A DNA stretch of 64,000 nt from Rhodocyclaceae bacterium (GTDB taxonomy: Bacteria > Pseudomonadota > Gammaproteobacteria > Burkholderiales > Rhodocyclaceae), in assembly GCA_019455325.1 (NCBI GenBank), contig JACFMQ010000007.1, forward strand, positions 124,001 through 188,000, in the 5' to 3' direction. Below the pieces are notes generated by a model. That model was not told the DNA's origin. It saw only the letters and a list, made by a program, of their open reading frames with translations, and did not search any database. Shown one piece after another: positions 17,016 through 27,000 of this stretch. Each line of letters begins with the position of its first letter. Position 1 is the stretch's first letter. The position numbers were made by a program, and so were the translations under genes.

Positions 17016-19160
17016 TCAGAAGAACCAGTTGAAGCCGACGCCGAGGGTGCGGCCGCGCCCCGGCACGCCGACCCGGACGGATGGCGTGTACTGGTAGGCG
17101 AAGAGGTCGTATCCCTCGTCCAGCAGGTTGTCTGCCCAGGCGTAGAGTTCGAGGTTCCGGCCCTGGATGCCGGCGCGCAGGTCGAGCTTGCCGTAGGCCT
17201 TCAGGTCGAAGTTGTTCTGCGGGTCGGCCGGGCGCGTGCCGATGTAGCTGTAGGTCGCCTGGAGGTTCAGCCGCGGATTGTGCAGGCCGGCAAAGGCCGG
17301 CAGCGGGTGATGGTATTCGGCGCCCAGATGGCCGCTCCAGCGGGGCACGTCCTTGATGCGGTTGCCCGCGGCCACGTCCCCGCCATACACGCCGGCGACC
17401 GTCTTCGCCACCTCGGCGCGGGTATGGGTCAGGCCGGCGGACAGCCGGAAGCGCGGGTGGAGGCGCCAGTTCCCCTCCAGCTCCAGGCCGCGGCTGCGGG
17501 TGTCGGCGTTGAAGATGAGCGCGCCGTTGGTCAGCGGGTCGAAGCCCCACAGGTGGTTGTCGCGGGTCTCGTTCACGAAGAGAGCGCCGTTCAGCGCCAG
17601 GCCGCGCGCCGGCAGCTCGGTCTTGAAGCCGATCTCTCCGGACAGCGTGGACGATGCCTTGGTCGGCGTCGTGTCGTAGCTGCTGCCGGTCATGCCGGTG
17701 GTGAAGTTCTTGAAGCCGCCGGAGGTATGGCCGCGCGACAGCACGCCGTACAGGTTGGTCGCGGCGTTCAGCGCATAGGAGAGGGCGACGCGCCCGGTGG
17801 TGTAGTCGTCCTGCAGCGCGGCGCGCTGCGCCACCGCGTGGTAGGCCACGCGCTTCCGGTCCCAGGAGTGGCGCAGGCCGCCGGTGAGTTTCCAGCGTTC
17901 GGCGACGGGGTAGGTGATTTCGCCGAAGAGCGCGTGGCTGCGCTGGGACAGGTCGTTGTCCGCCTTCGGATACCAGGGGCCGGCGTCCACGTAGGTGCCG
18001 CTGTCGCTGTCCATGAAATACAGCCCGCTCGTCCAGAACACCGCGGCGCCGGGCAGGGACTGCCAGCGCAGTTCCTGGCTGGTCGTCGTTTCGCCCTTGA
18101 CGCCGCCGGTCAGGCTCGATTCCATGTCGATGCCCATCAGCGCCCGGTAGTAGGCGCGGTCGTATACGCTGGTCGTCTCCATGTCGACCTTGACCAGGCT
18201 GGTGATGGACGTGAGGCGGCTGTTCGCCAGGTCGTGATCGAGTTCCAGCGAATAGCGCTCGTGGCTGCGGAAGTTGCCGTCCATCAGGCCCGGCCGGACG
18301 TCGAGCGCGGGATGGTCCTTGTACGGCATCATCACCTGCATCACCGGTTTGTGCCGGCTTTTCTGCCGTTCGGCGATCAACAGGGCGGAGGTCCGGGCGC
18401 CGATGTCCCAGCGCAGGCTGCCGCGAAACGCCAGTTCTCTGGGCTCGACCTCGGGTTTGCCGGTATGGCGGTTGTCGATCCAGTGGTCGTAGCCGGAACG
18501 GCGGATCGCGAAGCGCCCGCTCAGGCTCTCCGACAGCGGGCCGCCGACGGCGGCTTCCTGCAGGTGCTGGCCTTCCTCGCCGATTTCCGCGCGCACGTGG
18601 CCTTCGCGTTCCCGGCCGGGCCTGCGGCTGACCACGTTCACCGTGCCCGCCTCGCTGGTGCGGCCGAAGACCGTGCCCTGCGGCCCCTTCAGCACTTCGA
18701 TCTGGTCGATGTCCAGCGTGCCGATGGAAATGTCGCGCCCCGACATCGACACGCCGTCCACGGTGAAGCCGACGAAATTGCTGTCCGGCCCGGTGTGGTA
18801 GAGCGTGCCCACGCCCCGGATGCGGATGGTGGAACTGACGTCGCCCTCGAAGTTCTCGACCACGACGCCCGGCGTGCGGCGCAGGGTTTCCTCCAGATTC
18901 AGCAGGCGGCGGCGCTCCAGTTGCTCGCCGCTGATCGTGGTGATGGCGAATGGCACGTCCTTGGCCTGTTCGCTGCCGCGCCGGGCGGTGACGGTGACGG
19001 CGGGCAGCTCGGTCGTGGAATCGGCTTCGGCCGGCGCCGTGCGGTCGGCGGCGGCGGAAACCGGCGGGCAGGCGGCAAGGGCCAGTACGACGGCTACGGC
19101 CAGCGGTTGCCGGCGCATCTGCCGGGTGCCTGCGGTGCCGCGATTTTTCAGAGAGCGCAT
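17016..19160 (-). CDS. TonB-dependent outer-membrane receptor 2
   Basis: A 714-residue receptor. The start ATG 19160 has a GGGAG ribosome-binding sequence at good spacing; the hydrophobic signal segment is at about residues 15-37 (VAVVLALAACPPVSAAA). ELPAVTVTARR is the TonB-box region, IRGVGTL and IEVLKGPQGTVFGRTSEAG lie in the plug, and the barrel ends VGFNWFF. It is the intact parent of the remnant at 10620-10930. It lies downstream of AraC 2 on the same strand and probably belongs functionally to the ABC-A2/ABC-B2 unit. The ligand is unknown, presumably a ferric chelate. Confidence 0.93.
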   Translation of the reverse strand: MRSLKNRGTAGTRQMRRQPLAVAVVLALAACPPVSAAADRTAPAEADSTTELPAVTVTARRGSEQAKDVPFAITTISGEQLERRRLLNLEETLRRTPGVVVENFEGDVSSTIRIRGVGTLYHTGPDSNFVGFTVDGVSMSGRDISIGTLDIDQIEVLKGPQGTVFGRTSEAGTVNVVSRRPGREREGHVRAEIGEEGQHLQEAAVGGPLSESLSGRFAIRRSGYDHWIDNRHTGKPEVEPRELAFRGSLRWDIGARTSALLIAERQKSRHKPVMQVMMPYKDHPALDVRPGLMDGNFRSHERYSLELDHDLANSRLTSITSLVKVDMETTSVYDRAYYRALMGIDMESSLTGGVKGETTTSQELRWQSLPGAAVFWTSGLYFMDSDSGTYVDAGPWYPKADNDLSQRSHALFGEITYPVAERWKLTGGLRHSWDRKRVAYHAVAQRAALQDDYTTGRVALSYALNAATNLYGVLSRGHTSGGFKNFTTGMTGSSYDTTPTKASSTLSGEIGFKTELPARGLALNGALFVNETRDNHLWGFDPLTNGALIFNADTRSRGLELEGNWRLHPRFRLSAGLTHTRAEVAKTVAGVYGGDVAAGNRIKDVPRWSGHLGAEYHHPLPAFAGLHNPRLNLQATYSYIGTRPADPQNNFDLKAYGKLDLRAGIQGRNLELYAWADNLLDEGYDLFAYQYTPSVRVGVPGRGRTLGVGFNWFF

Positions 19161-19274
19161 GGAATTCTCCCAGCCATGGATGATTGAACGAACAGCCGTG
19201 GATTGTCGGAAGATGCCGGGCCTGCGTCTGTCTATGGCGGGCGAAAGCCGTTTCCGGCGGGAAAATTTCTTGCG

Positions 19275-20252
19275 CTATTTCAGGCAGGAAGGGGCGAAGC
19301 CGTAGTGCGCCTTGAAGGCCGCCGAAAACATGCTCTGGCTGGTGTAGCCGACGAACAGGCCGGCCTGCAGGACGTTCATGCGCCCGCTCTCGATCGCCTC
19401 GCGCGCCCTGTCCATGCGGATGCCGCGCAGATAGGCGGCGATGGTCCGGCCGGTGACGCAGCGAAAGGCCGACTTGAGGTAGCACTCGTTGAGATGCGCC
19501 CGCCGGGCCAGCGAGGCGATGGTGTGCGGCGCGGCGAATTCCTCGTGCAGGATGTGCCGCACTTCGTCGACGGCCACGCGCTGGCGGTACGGCAGCGGGC
19601 AGTTCGGCGCACAGCCGCGCTGCCCGGCCAGCAGGGCGACCAGGCCGAGCGCCAAGGACTCCACGTGCAGCCGGCCGACGGTCGTCGCCGTCGATGCGTG
19701 CAGCAGGGCGTGCGCGGTATGCACGCCCTGTCGGTGCAGGCCGTGGCCGCGGTCCATCAGCACGATCTCCGGGTCGAACATGTTGCCCGGACCGCTTTCC
19801 GCCATCATCTCGGCCATTACCCCGTCGGGGATCATGATGCCCACGCCGAGGAAGGGGCAGCCGTCCTTCCACTCGTACACGGCTCGTTTCTTCGGCGCCT
19901 GCGACGGGCACAAGACCACCGCGCACGCCGGGAGGCGGTCGCCGGCGCTCCCGGTTTTCCAGGAGACGGTGCCGGACAGCGAGATCAGGAGGCCGAAATA
20001 GCCGGCAAGCCCTTCGATGTCGGCGCTCTTCGACGAGCCGGGGCGCAGGTCGTAGGCGCTGCGTCCGACCAGGATGCCGTGGTTGACCTGGTACAGATCC
20101 ATCCAGCCCTGGCCGATCTCCCGGTCGATGTCGTGGCGCACGTAGTCCGCGCGTACCGGGGGCGGCGCCGGAGCGATGACGCCCGCGCCCTGCAGCGCCT
20201 TGCGGCACTGGTCGAGGCCCGGTTCCCGACGGGAATCCGGGCCTGGCGGCAT
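19275..20252 (-). CDS. AraC-family regulator 2 (PchR/YbtA type)
   Basis: About 325 residues with a C-terminal AraC DNA-binding domain: LARRAHLNECYLKSAFRCV and the second helix-turn-helix around AGLFVGYTSQSMFSAAFKA, ending FAPSCLK. It pairs with AraC 1 by sequence (LNEC, TGRTI). In-frame starts at 20330 and 20264 also exist. The first would overlap the ABC-B2 stop by 32 bases. I prefer ATG 20252 because GGAG precedes it at 6-base spacing. It should activate uptake genes in response to the ferric ligand; its binding site is not evident. Confidence 0.85.
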   Translation of the reverse strand: MPPGPDSRREPGLDQCRKALQGAGVIAPAPPPVRADYVRHDIDREIGQGWMDLYQVNHGILVGRSAYDLRPGSSKSADIEGLAGYFGLLISLSGTVSWKTGSAGDRLPACAVVLCPSQAPKKRAVYEWKDGCPFLGVGIMIPDGVMAEMMAESGPGNMFDPEIVLMDRGHGLHRQGVHTAHALLHASTATTVGRLHVESLALGLVALLAGQRGCAPNCPLPYRQRVAVDEVRHILHEEFAAPHTIASLARRAHLNECYLKSAFRCVTGRTIAAYLRGIRMDRAREAIESGRMNVLQAGLFVGYTSQSMFSAAFKAHYGFAPSCLK

Positions 20253-20298
20253 GCGGCGCTCCATTTCCGGGTTCCGGCAGACGGGCTGTGCCGCCCGC

Positions 20299-22113
20299 TC
20301 AGGGCGCCGTCGGGCTGCCGGCATGGCCATGCCGCTCGACGTGCCAGGATTTGGTCCGCTGCTGCGCTTCCCACATGGCCCGGTAGCGGCCGTCGGCGGC
20401 GATCAGTTCGGCGTGCGTGCCGCGCTCGACGATCCGGCCGTCGTCGAGGACCAGGATCTGGTCGGCGCCGACGACGGTGGACAGGCGGTGGGCGATGACG
20501 ATGACGGTCCGGTCGCGGACCAGTGCGTCGATGGCCTGCTGTACGGCGACCTCGCTCTCGCTGTCGAGCGCGGCGGTGGGTTCGTCGAGGACGACGATGG
20601 GGGCGTCCTTGAGCAGGGCGCGGGCGATGGAGATGCGCTGGCACTCGCCGCCGGAGAGCCGTCCGCCGATGTCGCCGACGCGGGTGCGGTAGCCGTCGGG
20701 CAGGCGGGCGATGAATTCGTGGCAGTGGGCGGCGCGGGCGGCGGCTTCCACTTCCTCGTCGGTGGCCCCCGGCCTGGCCATGCGGATGTTGGCGAGGATG
20801 CTGTCGTCGAAGAGATAGACGTCCTGGAAGACTGCCGAGATCATGGCGCTGAGCTGGTCGGGCCGGAGGCGCCGGATGTCGATGCCGCCGATGAGCACGC
20901 GCCCGCGCTGCGGATCGGCGTGGCGCATCAGCAGACGGGTGACGGTGGTCTTGCCGGAGCCGGAGGGGCCGACCAGCGCGGTCAGGCTGCGCGCCGGCAG
21001 CGTCGCGCTGAACTCCTTGATCGACGGCGCGTCGGCCTGCGCGTAGCGGAAGCGGACGTCGTCGAATTCGACGTCGTGGGCGGCCGGGCGGCCGGCCGCC
21101 GGCTCGGCGACGGGCAGCGCGGGCACGGCGAGCAGCGTTTCGATGTTTTCCAGCGCGGTCTCGATCAGTTCCAGGATGGCGGTGTACATCACGAAGGTGG
21201 CCAGCGGCTCGGCGAAGCGCACGACGATGACGAAGACGGCGGCGAGGATCGCCGGGTCGAGCGTGCCGGCCACGGCCCAGGCGACGCCGGCGGCGAGCAT
21301 CAGCAGCAGGCCGAGTTCGACGACGCTGGTGACGACGAGGTTCGGCCGGGCGCCCTTCCGGTGGCCGAGGGTCTGGATGTGCTCCAGGTGCGCGAAGCCG
21401 GCGCGCAGGCGTTCGGCCTTCTCGCCGGTCTGGCAGGCCGCCCGCAGCACCGGCAGGCCCTGCACGTATTCGAGGATGTCGGCGCTGGTCCGCTGGTGCG
21501 CCTGCGCCAGCGCGCGCATGCCGCGCCCGTAGGCGGGCCGGCGCCAGCGGTAGAGGGGGACGATGGCGGGAAAGACGAGCAGCAGCGCCAGCGCCAGCCG
21601 CCAGTCGAAGGCGAACAGGGCGAGGGCGCAGGCCAGCGGGGCGAGCAGCGCGGTCAGGATCAGGTTGAGGATGGTCAGCGTGTAGGCGAGGTTCTCGTCC
21701 ACGCTGCCGAGCAGCATGGCGTTGAATTCGCCGGCCCGCCGGTCCTGGAGCTTTTCCAGCGGCATCCGGCGCAACTGTTCGCCGAGGCGGGTGCGCAGGT
21801 CGTGCGTGGCCTCGGCCATGCGGCCGCGGTAGTCGAAGCCCTGGGCCAGCCAGCGGCAGACGGTGGCGAGCGCCATCAGCGCGCTCATCGCGACCAGCCA
21901 GGCGAGCGCGGCGTCGCCGTCGCGCGCCGTGGCGACGGCGACGAACAGCGGCACGACGCAGGCCAGCGCCAGCCCCTGCAGCACGGCGGCGGCGGCCAGG
22001 CCGATCACGCTGGCGCGGAAGGCGCGGCCGTGCCGGCCGGTGCTGCGCAGCAGTTGCCGCCAGGTCTCGCGCCAGGGGGTGATCTTCTTCACGGAAGCGG
22101 GCATGTCGTTCAT
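20299..22113 (-). CDS. YbtP/YbtQ-like ABC transporter, fused permease-ATPase (ABC-B2)
   Basis: A 604-residue paralogue of ABC-B, with six-helix membrane domain and ATPase (GPSGSGKTT, LSGGE, IVVLDEPTA, IVIAHRLS). The segment 20382-20832 is identical in DNA to 2120-2570 while flanking parts differ, including the C-terminal tail (here ending GHAGSPTAP). Unlike unit 1 it does not overlap its partner: 166 bases holding a long inverted repeat separate it from ABC-A2. It probably forms a heterodimer with ABC-A2 in the inner membrane for ferric-chelate uptake, by analogy with YbtPQ. Confidence 0.9.
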   Translation of the reverse strand: MNDMPASVKKITPWRETWRQLLRSTGRHGRAFRASVIGLAAAAVLQGLALACVVPLFVAVATARDGDAALAWLVAMSALMALATVCRWLAQGFDYRGRMAEATHDLRTRLGEQLRRMPLEKLQDRRAGEFNAMLLGSVDENLAYTLTILNLILTALLAPLACALALFAFDWRLALALLLVFPAIVPLYRWRRPAYGRGMRALAQAHQRTSADILEYVQGLPVLRAACQTGEKAERLRAGFAHLEHIQTLGHRKGARPNLVVTSVVELGLLLMLAAGVAWAVAGTLDPAILAAVFVIVVRFAEPLATFVMYTAILELIETALENIETLLAVPALPVAEPAAGRPAAHDVEFDDVRFRYAQADAPSIKEFSATLPARSLTALVGPSGSGKTTVTRLLMRHADPQRGRVLIGGIDIRRLRPDQLSAMISAVFQDVYLFDDSILANIRMARPGATDEEVEAAARAAHCHEFIARLPDGYRTRVGDIGGRLSGGECQRISIARALLKDAPIVVLDEPTAALDSESEVAVQQAIDALVRDRTVIVIAHRLSTVVGADQILVLDDGRIVERGTHAELIAADGRYRAMWEAQQRTKSWHVERHGHAGSPTAP

Positions 22114-22137
22114 CCTGAAAACCGCAGTCGACCCCCA

Positions 22138-22257
22138 CCGCAGAGGCGCAGAGACGCAGAGGAGACGCAGAGAAAATCAAAAACGGAGTGACCCATCGGG
22201 TGAGCCATTCCTGCCCTGGTTTTCTCTGCGAATCTCTGCGTCTCTGCGCCTCTGCGG
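22138..22257. repeat. Long inverted repeat between ABC-B2 and ABC-A2
   Basis: 23 bases at 22138-22160 (CCGCAGAGGCGCAGAGACGC...) are exactly reverse-complementary to 22235-22257. An inner pair (CGCAGAGAAAA with TTTTCTCTGCG) extends the structure. This GCAGAGGCGCAGAGACGC type sequence is a dispersed repeat I have seen in many bacterial genomes. Inserted inside an operon, it would fold strongly in the mRNA and may uncouple the two ABC genes. Confidence 0.8.
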
Positions 22258-22279
22258 TAGGTGTTCTCGTCTTTTAGGT

Positions 22280-24052
22280 TCATCGGGCCTCCGTCGCCGG
22301 CCTGCCGCCGAGCGCCCAGGACTGCGCCCGTTCGTGGCTGCGCCACAGGCGCGCGTAGGTGCCGTCGCCGGCGAGCAGTTCGTCGTGTCGGCCGCGTTCC
22401 ACCAGCCGGCCGCGGTCGAAGACGAGGATGCGGTCGGCGTCGCGCACGGTGTTCAGGCGGTGGGCGACCAGGATCACGGTCTTGCCGCGCATCAGTTCGG
22501 AGAGCGCGGCGACGAGCGCGGCCTCGTTCTCCGGGTCGGCGAAGGCGGTGGCCTCGTCGAGCACGAGGATCGGCCGGTTCTGCAGGATGGCGCGGGCGAT
22601 GGCGATGCGCTGCCGCTGGCCGCCGGAGAGGAAGGCGCCGCGCTCGCCGGCCGGCGTGTCGTAGCCCTGCGGCAGCGCCGCGATGAAATCGTGCGCCTGC
22701 GCCGCCTTCGCCGCCGCGACCACTGCCGCCATGTCGGCCTCCGGCGTGCCGAGCCGGATGTTGGCGGCGACGCTGTCGGCGAACAGGAAGTTTTCCTGGA
22801 AGACGAAGGCGACGTGCCGCATCAGGGTTTCCGCCGGCATCTCGCGCACGTCGACGCCGCCGACCAGGATGCGGCCGGCGGTGACGTCCCAGAAGCGCGG
22901 GATCAGCCGGGCCACGGTGCTCTTGCCGGCGCCCGAGGGGCCGACCAGCGCGACGACGCTGCCCGGCGCGACGCTGAAGCCGACCCCGGCCAGCGCCTCG
23001 GCGCCGCCTTCGCCGTAGCGGAAGTCCACGTCCTCGAAGCGGACGCTGGCGTCGACCGGCCTGCCGGCCTGCCCGGTCGCCGGCTGCGTCGGCGCGGCCA
23101 GCACCTGCTCGATGCGGGCGATGCTGAGCTTCACCCTGTCCACCAGGTGCTTGAGCATCATCATCGGCATCATCGCCTCGGCCATGCCGGTGCCGAGCAG
23201 CAGCACGGCGAGCCAGCGGCCGAAGTCCAGCCGGTCCGTCCAGGTCAGCCAGGCGCCGAGCCAGAGCAGCACCGCCAGCGTCGGCATCGGGTTGAGCACG
23301 GCCATCGCGAAGCGCGCCGCGAAGCCGGCCTCGCGGTACCAGCGGGAAACCACCGCCAGGTAGTTGTCGAGCGCGCGCCGGTAGCGGCCGAAGGTGCTCT
23401 CGCCGCTGTCGAAGGTGCGCACTACGGGCATCGCCTGCACGAACTCGACGACCGCGGCGCTGACCTGTTCGCGGGCCGCGTTGTAGAGGCGGGTCATCTC
23501 GCCGCGGTTGCGCATGGCCAGGGCGAGCACGGCGAAGCCGAAGACGAGCACCGCCGTCGCGCCCAGGGCCAGGCGCCAGTCGAGCCAGAGCAGCGCGGCG
23601 AAGGTGACGACGGGCGCTGCGTAGGCGCGGGCGTAGAGCGGCGTGCTGTCGGCGACGAAGACGTGCAGCGCCTTGACGTCGTCGTACACGACCTTGGCCA
23701 GCGCGCCGGCGCCGGCGTCCTGCACGTAGCCCAGGGAAACCCGCGCCAGGCGCTCGGCGAGGGCGGTGCGCAGCAGGGTTTCCAGGCGGAAGGCGGCGTA
23801 GTGGGATTGATCGAAGGCGGTCAGGCGCAGCAGGTAGGCGGCGGCGGTGCACGCCAGCACGCCCAGCGCGCTTTCCCAGGGCCAGAGGGCCGGCGCCGCC
23901 ATCAGTCGATGCAGGGTCAGCGCGAGCAGGCCCATGCCGGCCAGGCCGAACATCGCCGAGGCGACGGCGAGCGCCATGGCGAAGCGGATCTGGCCGCGCA
24001 CCGGGCGCATGATGCGCCAGGCGCCGCCTTGCCCGGCCTCAGTCCGCGGCAC
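22280..24052 (-). CDS. YbtP/YbtQ-like ABC transporter, fused permease-ATPase (ABC-A2)
   Basis: 590 residues from GTG 24052, which overlaps the end of the fused permease gene by 14 bases; ATG 24010 (MRPVRGQIRF) is an alternative. The GTG start gives a length and N-terminus that match ABC-A. Membrane domain first, then ATPase with GPSGAGKST, LSGGQ, ILVLDEATAFADPENEA and ILVAHRLN. Paralogue of ABC-A and presumed partner of ABC-B2. The operon position after an ABC-2 exporter suggests that export and import of the same compound are made together; this is inference. Confidence 0.88.
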   Translation of the reverse strand: MPRTEAGQGGAWRIMRPVRGQIRFAMALAVASAMFGLAGMGLLALTLHRLMAAPALWPWESALGVLACTAAAYLLRLTAFDQSHYAAFRLETLLRTALAERLARVSLGYVQDAGAGALAKVVYDDVKALHVFVADSTPLYARAYAAPVVTFAALLWLDWRLALGATAVLVFGFAVLALAMRNRGEMTRLYNAAREQVSAAVVEFVQAMPVVRTFDSGESTFGRYRRALDNYLAVVSRWYREAGFAARFAMAVLNPMPTLAVLLWLGAWLTWTDRLDFGRWLAVLLLGTGMAEAMMPMMMLKHLVDRVKLSIARIEQVLAAPTQPATGQAGRPVDASVRFEDVDFRYGEGGAEALAGVGFSVAPGSVVALVGPSGAGKSTVARLIPRFWDVTAGRILVGGVDVREMPAETLMRHVAFVFQENFLFADSVAANIRLGTPEADMAAVVAAAKAAQAHDFIAALPQGYDTPAGERGAFLSGGQRQRIAIARAILQNRPILVLDEATAFADPENEAALVAALSELMRGKTVILVAHRLNTVRDADRILVFDRGRLVERGRHDELLAGDGTYARLWRSHERAQSWALGGRPATEAR

Positions 24053-27000
24053 GTCGGTTGTCCTTGGGTTCGCGCTCGTAGGCCGGCCAGTCGTCGAGGA
24101 ACAGGGCGTCGGCGGCGGCAGCGGATTCCGCATCCCGGCGCAGGCGGCCGTCGGCGACGCGCAGGGCGAGCGGATGCGGCGGTGCGGCCACCGGCTGCCA
24201 GCCGCCGTCGCGCCACGTCCAGCGTTCGCCGGCCGGCCTGCCGTCGCGGGCGTGCAGGTCGACGGCGTTCGGCGGGCCGAGCCAGAGCGCGGTCTCGTCG
24301 GCGCCGAAGGCTTCCGCCAGCGGCCCGCGCACCGAGCCGGCGCCGCGGACGGCGGCGAACAGGGCGCGCAGCGTTTCCGGTTCGAGACGGGAGGCCCAGG
24401 GCAGCGCCGCCAGCGGCGCGTAGTCGGCCGCCCAGTCGCCCTGCCGGGCGAGCGCCAGCGGGCCGACCGGCACGTCGGCGCTGGCCAGCGCCTCGGTCGT
24501 CCGCTGGGCACCGCGCGAAAGCAGCGCCTGCAGCGCGCCGACGCCGTCGCTTTCGGCGACGCAGAGCAGACCGACGGCGCCGGGCAGGCCGGCGCTCAGC
24601 CAGGCAGCGCCGTGGCCCTCGCGCAGGTCGGCGGCGTCGGCCACCGCCCGCCGCGCCAGCGCCGCGGCGATGTCGGCGCGCCGCGCCAGCCGGCCGGTGC
24701 CCCGCTCGGCCACGTCCCAGTGCGGCTCCTCGGCGAGCAGCAGCAGCGTGCCGGCCAGCGCCGCGTCGCCGTCGCCCGGCGGCAGGCCGCGCGGCCACTG
24801 GGCGACGGCGGCGACGGCCGGCGCCGCGCCGAGGCGGCGGGCGACGCAGGCGCGCATGGCCGCGAGGTCGGCGGCGATGGCCCTGGCGTCGTCGTCGCGG
24901 CTGGCGTCGTGGATCAGGACGACGCCGTCCGCCTCGGTTCGCCGGGCGTCGGCGGCGAACAGCGCGGCGAAGTCGAGCAGTCCGGTTTGCCGGCCGTGGG
25001 CCGCGGCGTCGGCCCGGCCTTCGACCTCGACCCGCCAGCGCCAGTCCCCGGACGGCGCGGCGGCGACGTCGGCCAGGCCGGCCCGCCAGGCCGGCAGCGC
25101 GAATTGCGCCGGCAGGCCGAAGCGGGTGCGCTCGGACGGTGTCCGCAGCACCCGGTCGCCGTCGAGGCCGAGGCGCGGCATGACGTCGCCGGCGCGCAGC
25201 CAGAAGGAATCGCCGACCAGCCACGAAGGATGCGCCAGCTCGCCGTCGCCGACGACCGGCCAGCCGGCGACGGGCAGGCGCCAGGCGATGTCGACGACGC
25301 AGGCCCGGTGCCGGCAGTCGGCGAGCGGAATCGCCAGTTGATCGTCGTCGACCGTGGCTTCGACCGGCTGGCCGTCGACCTGCGCGGCCAGCAGCGCGAA
25401 GCCGTTCGGCAGCGCGGCATGCAACTCCGGGCCGTAGACGCGCACGCCTTCGAGCCGCCACCGGCCTTCCAGTTCGCGGCCGGCCGGCCGCACGGTGAGA
25501 AGCACCTCGCCGCCGTCGACCGAATATTCCCCCTGGCGCGGCAGCCAGCGTTCTTCCCAGGCCGCGTCCCCGGCCAGCTCCTGCTCGCGGGTTTCGTAGC
25601 CGCCTTCGGTGACGTAGCGCTGATGCAGCCAGGCCGCGCAGCCGACGAGCGCAACGACGCCGGCGACGGCGGCCAGGCCGGGCGCGCCGAAGAGGCCGCG
25701 CCGCCACTGGCGCAGGCGTGGACGCCAGCCCTCGTCGGTGCCGCGCCGGACGACGATGGCGGCGAGGGCGACGAGAACGGCGATCAGCGACAGCTTGAAC
25801 AGATCGCTGGCGAGCAGCTTCTCGCTCCACGGGGCGAAGCCGGTCAGCCCGGAAACCGCGATGCCGGCGCCCTTGCCGATCTGGTACGGCGGGTAGGTGA
25901 CCAGCCCGACCTCGAAATTGACCACCATGATGAAGGCGACGAGGATCGCCGCCGCGTGCGCGGTGCCCGGATGGCGGATCAGCGCGTGCAGCAGCAGCGT
26001 GATCGCCGCCATTTCCAGGATCGCCGGCAGCAGCACCGTCATCAGGTGCACGACCGGCTGCAGGACGGTGCCGTGCGGCGTCGTCAGCAGGCCGGCGAGG
26101 ACCGTCCCGAGGGCCGGGATGGACACGCAGACGACGCCGACGACCAGCGCGGCGACGCTGCGGCCGGCCAGGCGGACCGAATTCGGCGCCGGCGCCGCGT
26201 CGAACATCTCCGAGAGGCCGGGCTGCTCGTCGCGGCGGGCGGCCATGCCGACCATCGCCGCGACCATGAAGACGACGATCAGGTAGAAGGTCCGGCTCAG
26301 CACCGGCGCGATGTACTCGGCGCGGGCGACCATCGGGCCGTAGGCGTGCTGGATGCCGTGCACGAAGGCGGCGGCCACCGCCAGCAGCACGAGCAGGGCG
26401 AGCGCCACCCACAGGCTGCGCCGGTTCAGGATCTGCCGGGCCTGCCAGCGCGCCTCGGCGGCTGCCGCGCGCAGCCACGAACTGCCGGCGATCGGGCCGG
26501 GCAGCGTTGCCCCGGAAGCGGCCGTCTGCTTCCCGCCGCCCGCCGCCGGCGCGGCCGGGCTTTTCTCGCTTTTCTCGCCGCGCCCGTGCAGCAGGGATTC
26601 GCGCGTCGTCCGCGCGACGAACAGCGCCAGCAGCGCGATCGGCAGCAGGCCCCAGAGCAGCCGGTTCAACTGCAGGGCCGGGGTCAGCGCCAGCAGCGCG
26701 GTGCTTTTCTCGTGCGGCGTCCACTGGTCGACGACCTGGTGCTCGGCCTCGGCAAAGCCCGAGGGATCGAGCACGGTGACCAGGAAGGGATCGGCGTGGC
26801 CTTCCTTGAAGACGATCATGGCGACCATCCAGAAGGCCATCAGCGCGGCGGCGACGGCGAAGGCGCCGCCGACGCTGCGGCTGCGCAGGGCGGCGATGAA
26901 GTACAGCGCGCCGGCGCCCGCCGCCAGCGGCAGCGTGAAGATCAGGAAGGCCCAGCCGAAGGCGGCCCACGGCGCGGCGGCCACCGAGCCGGGCGGCACG

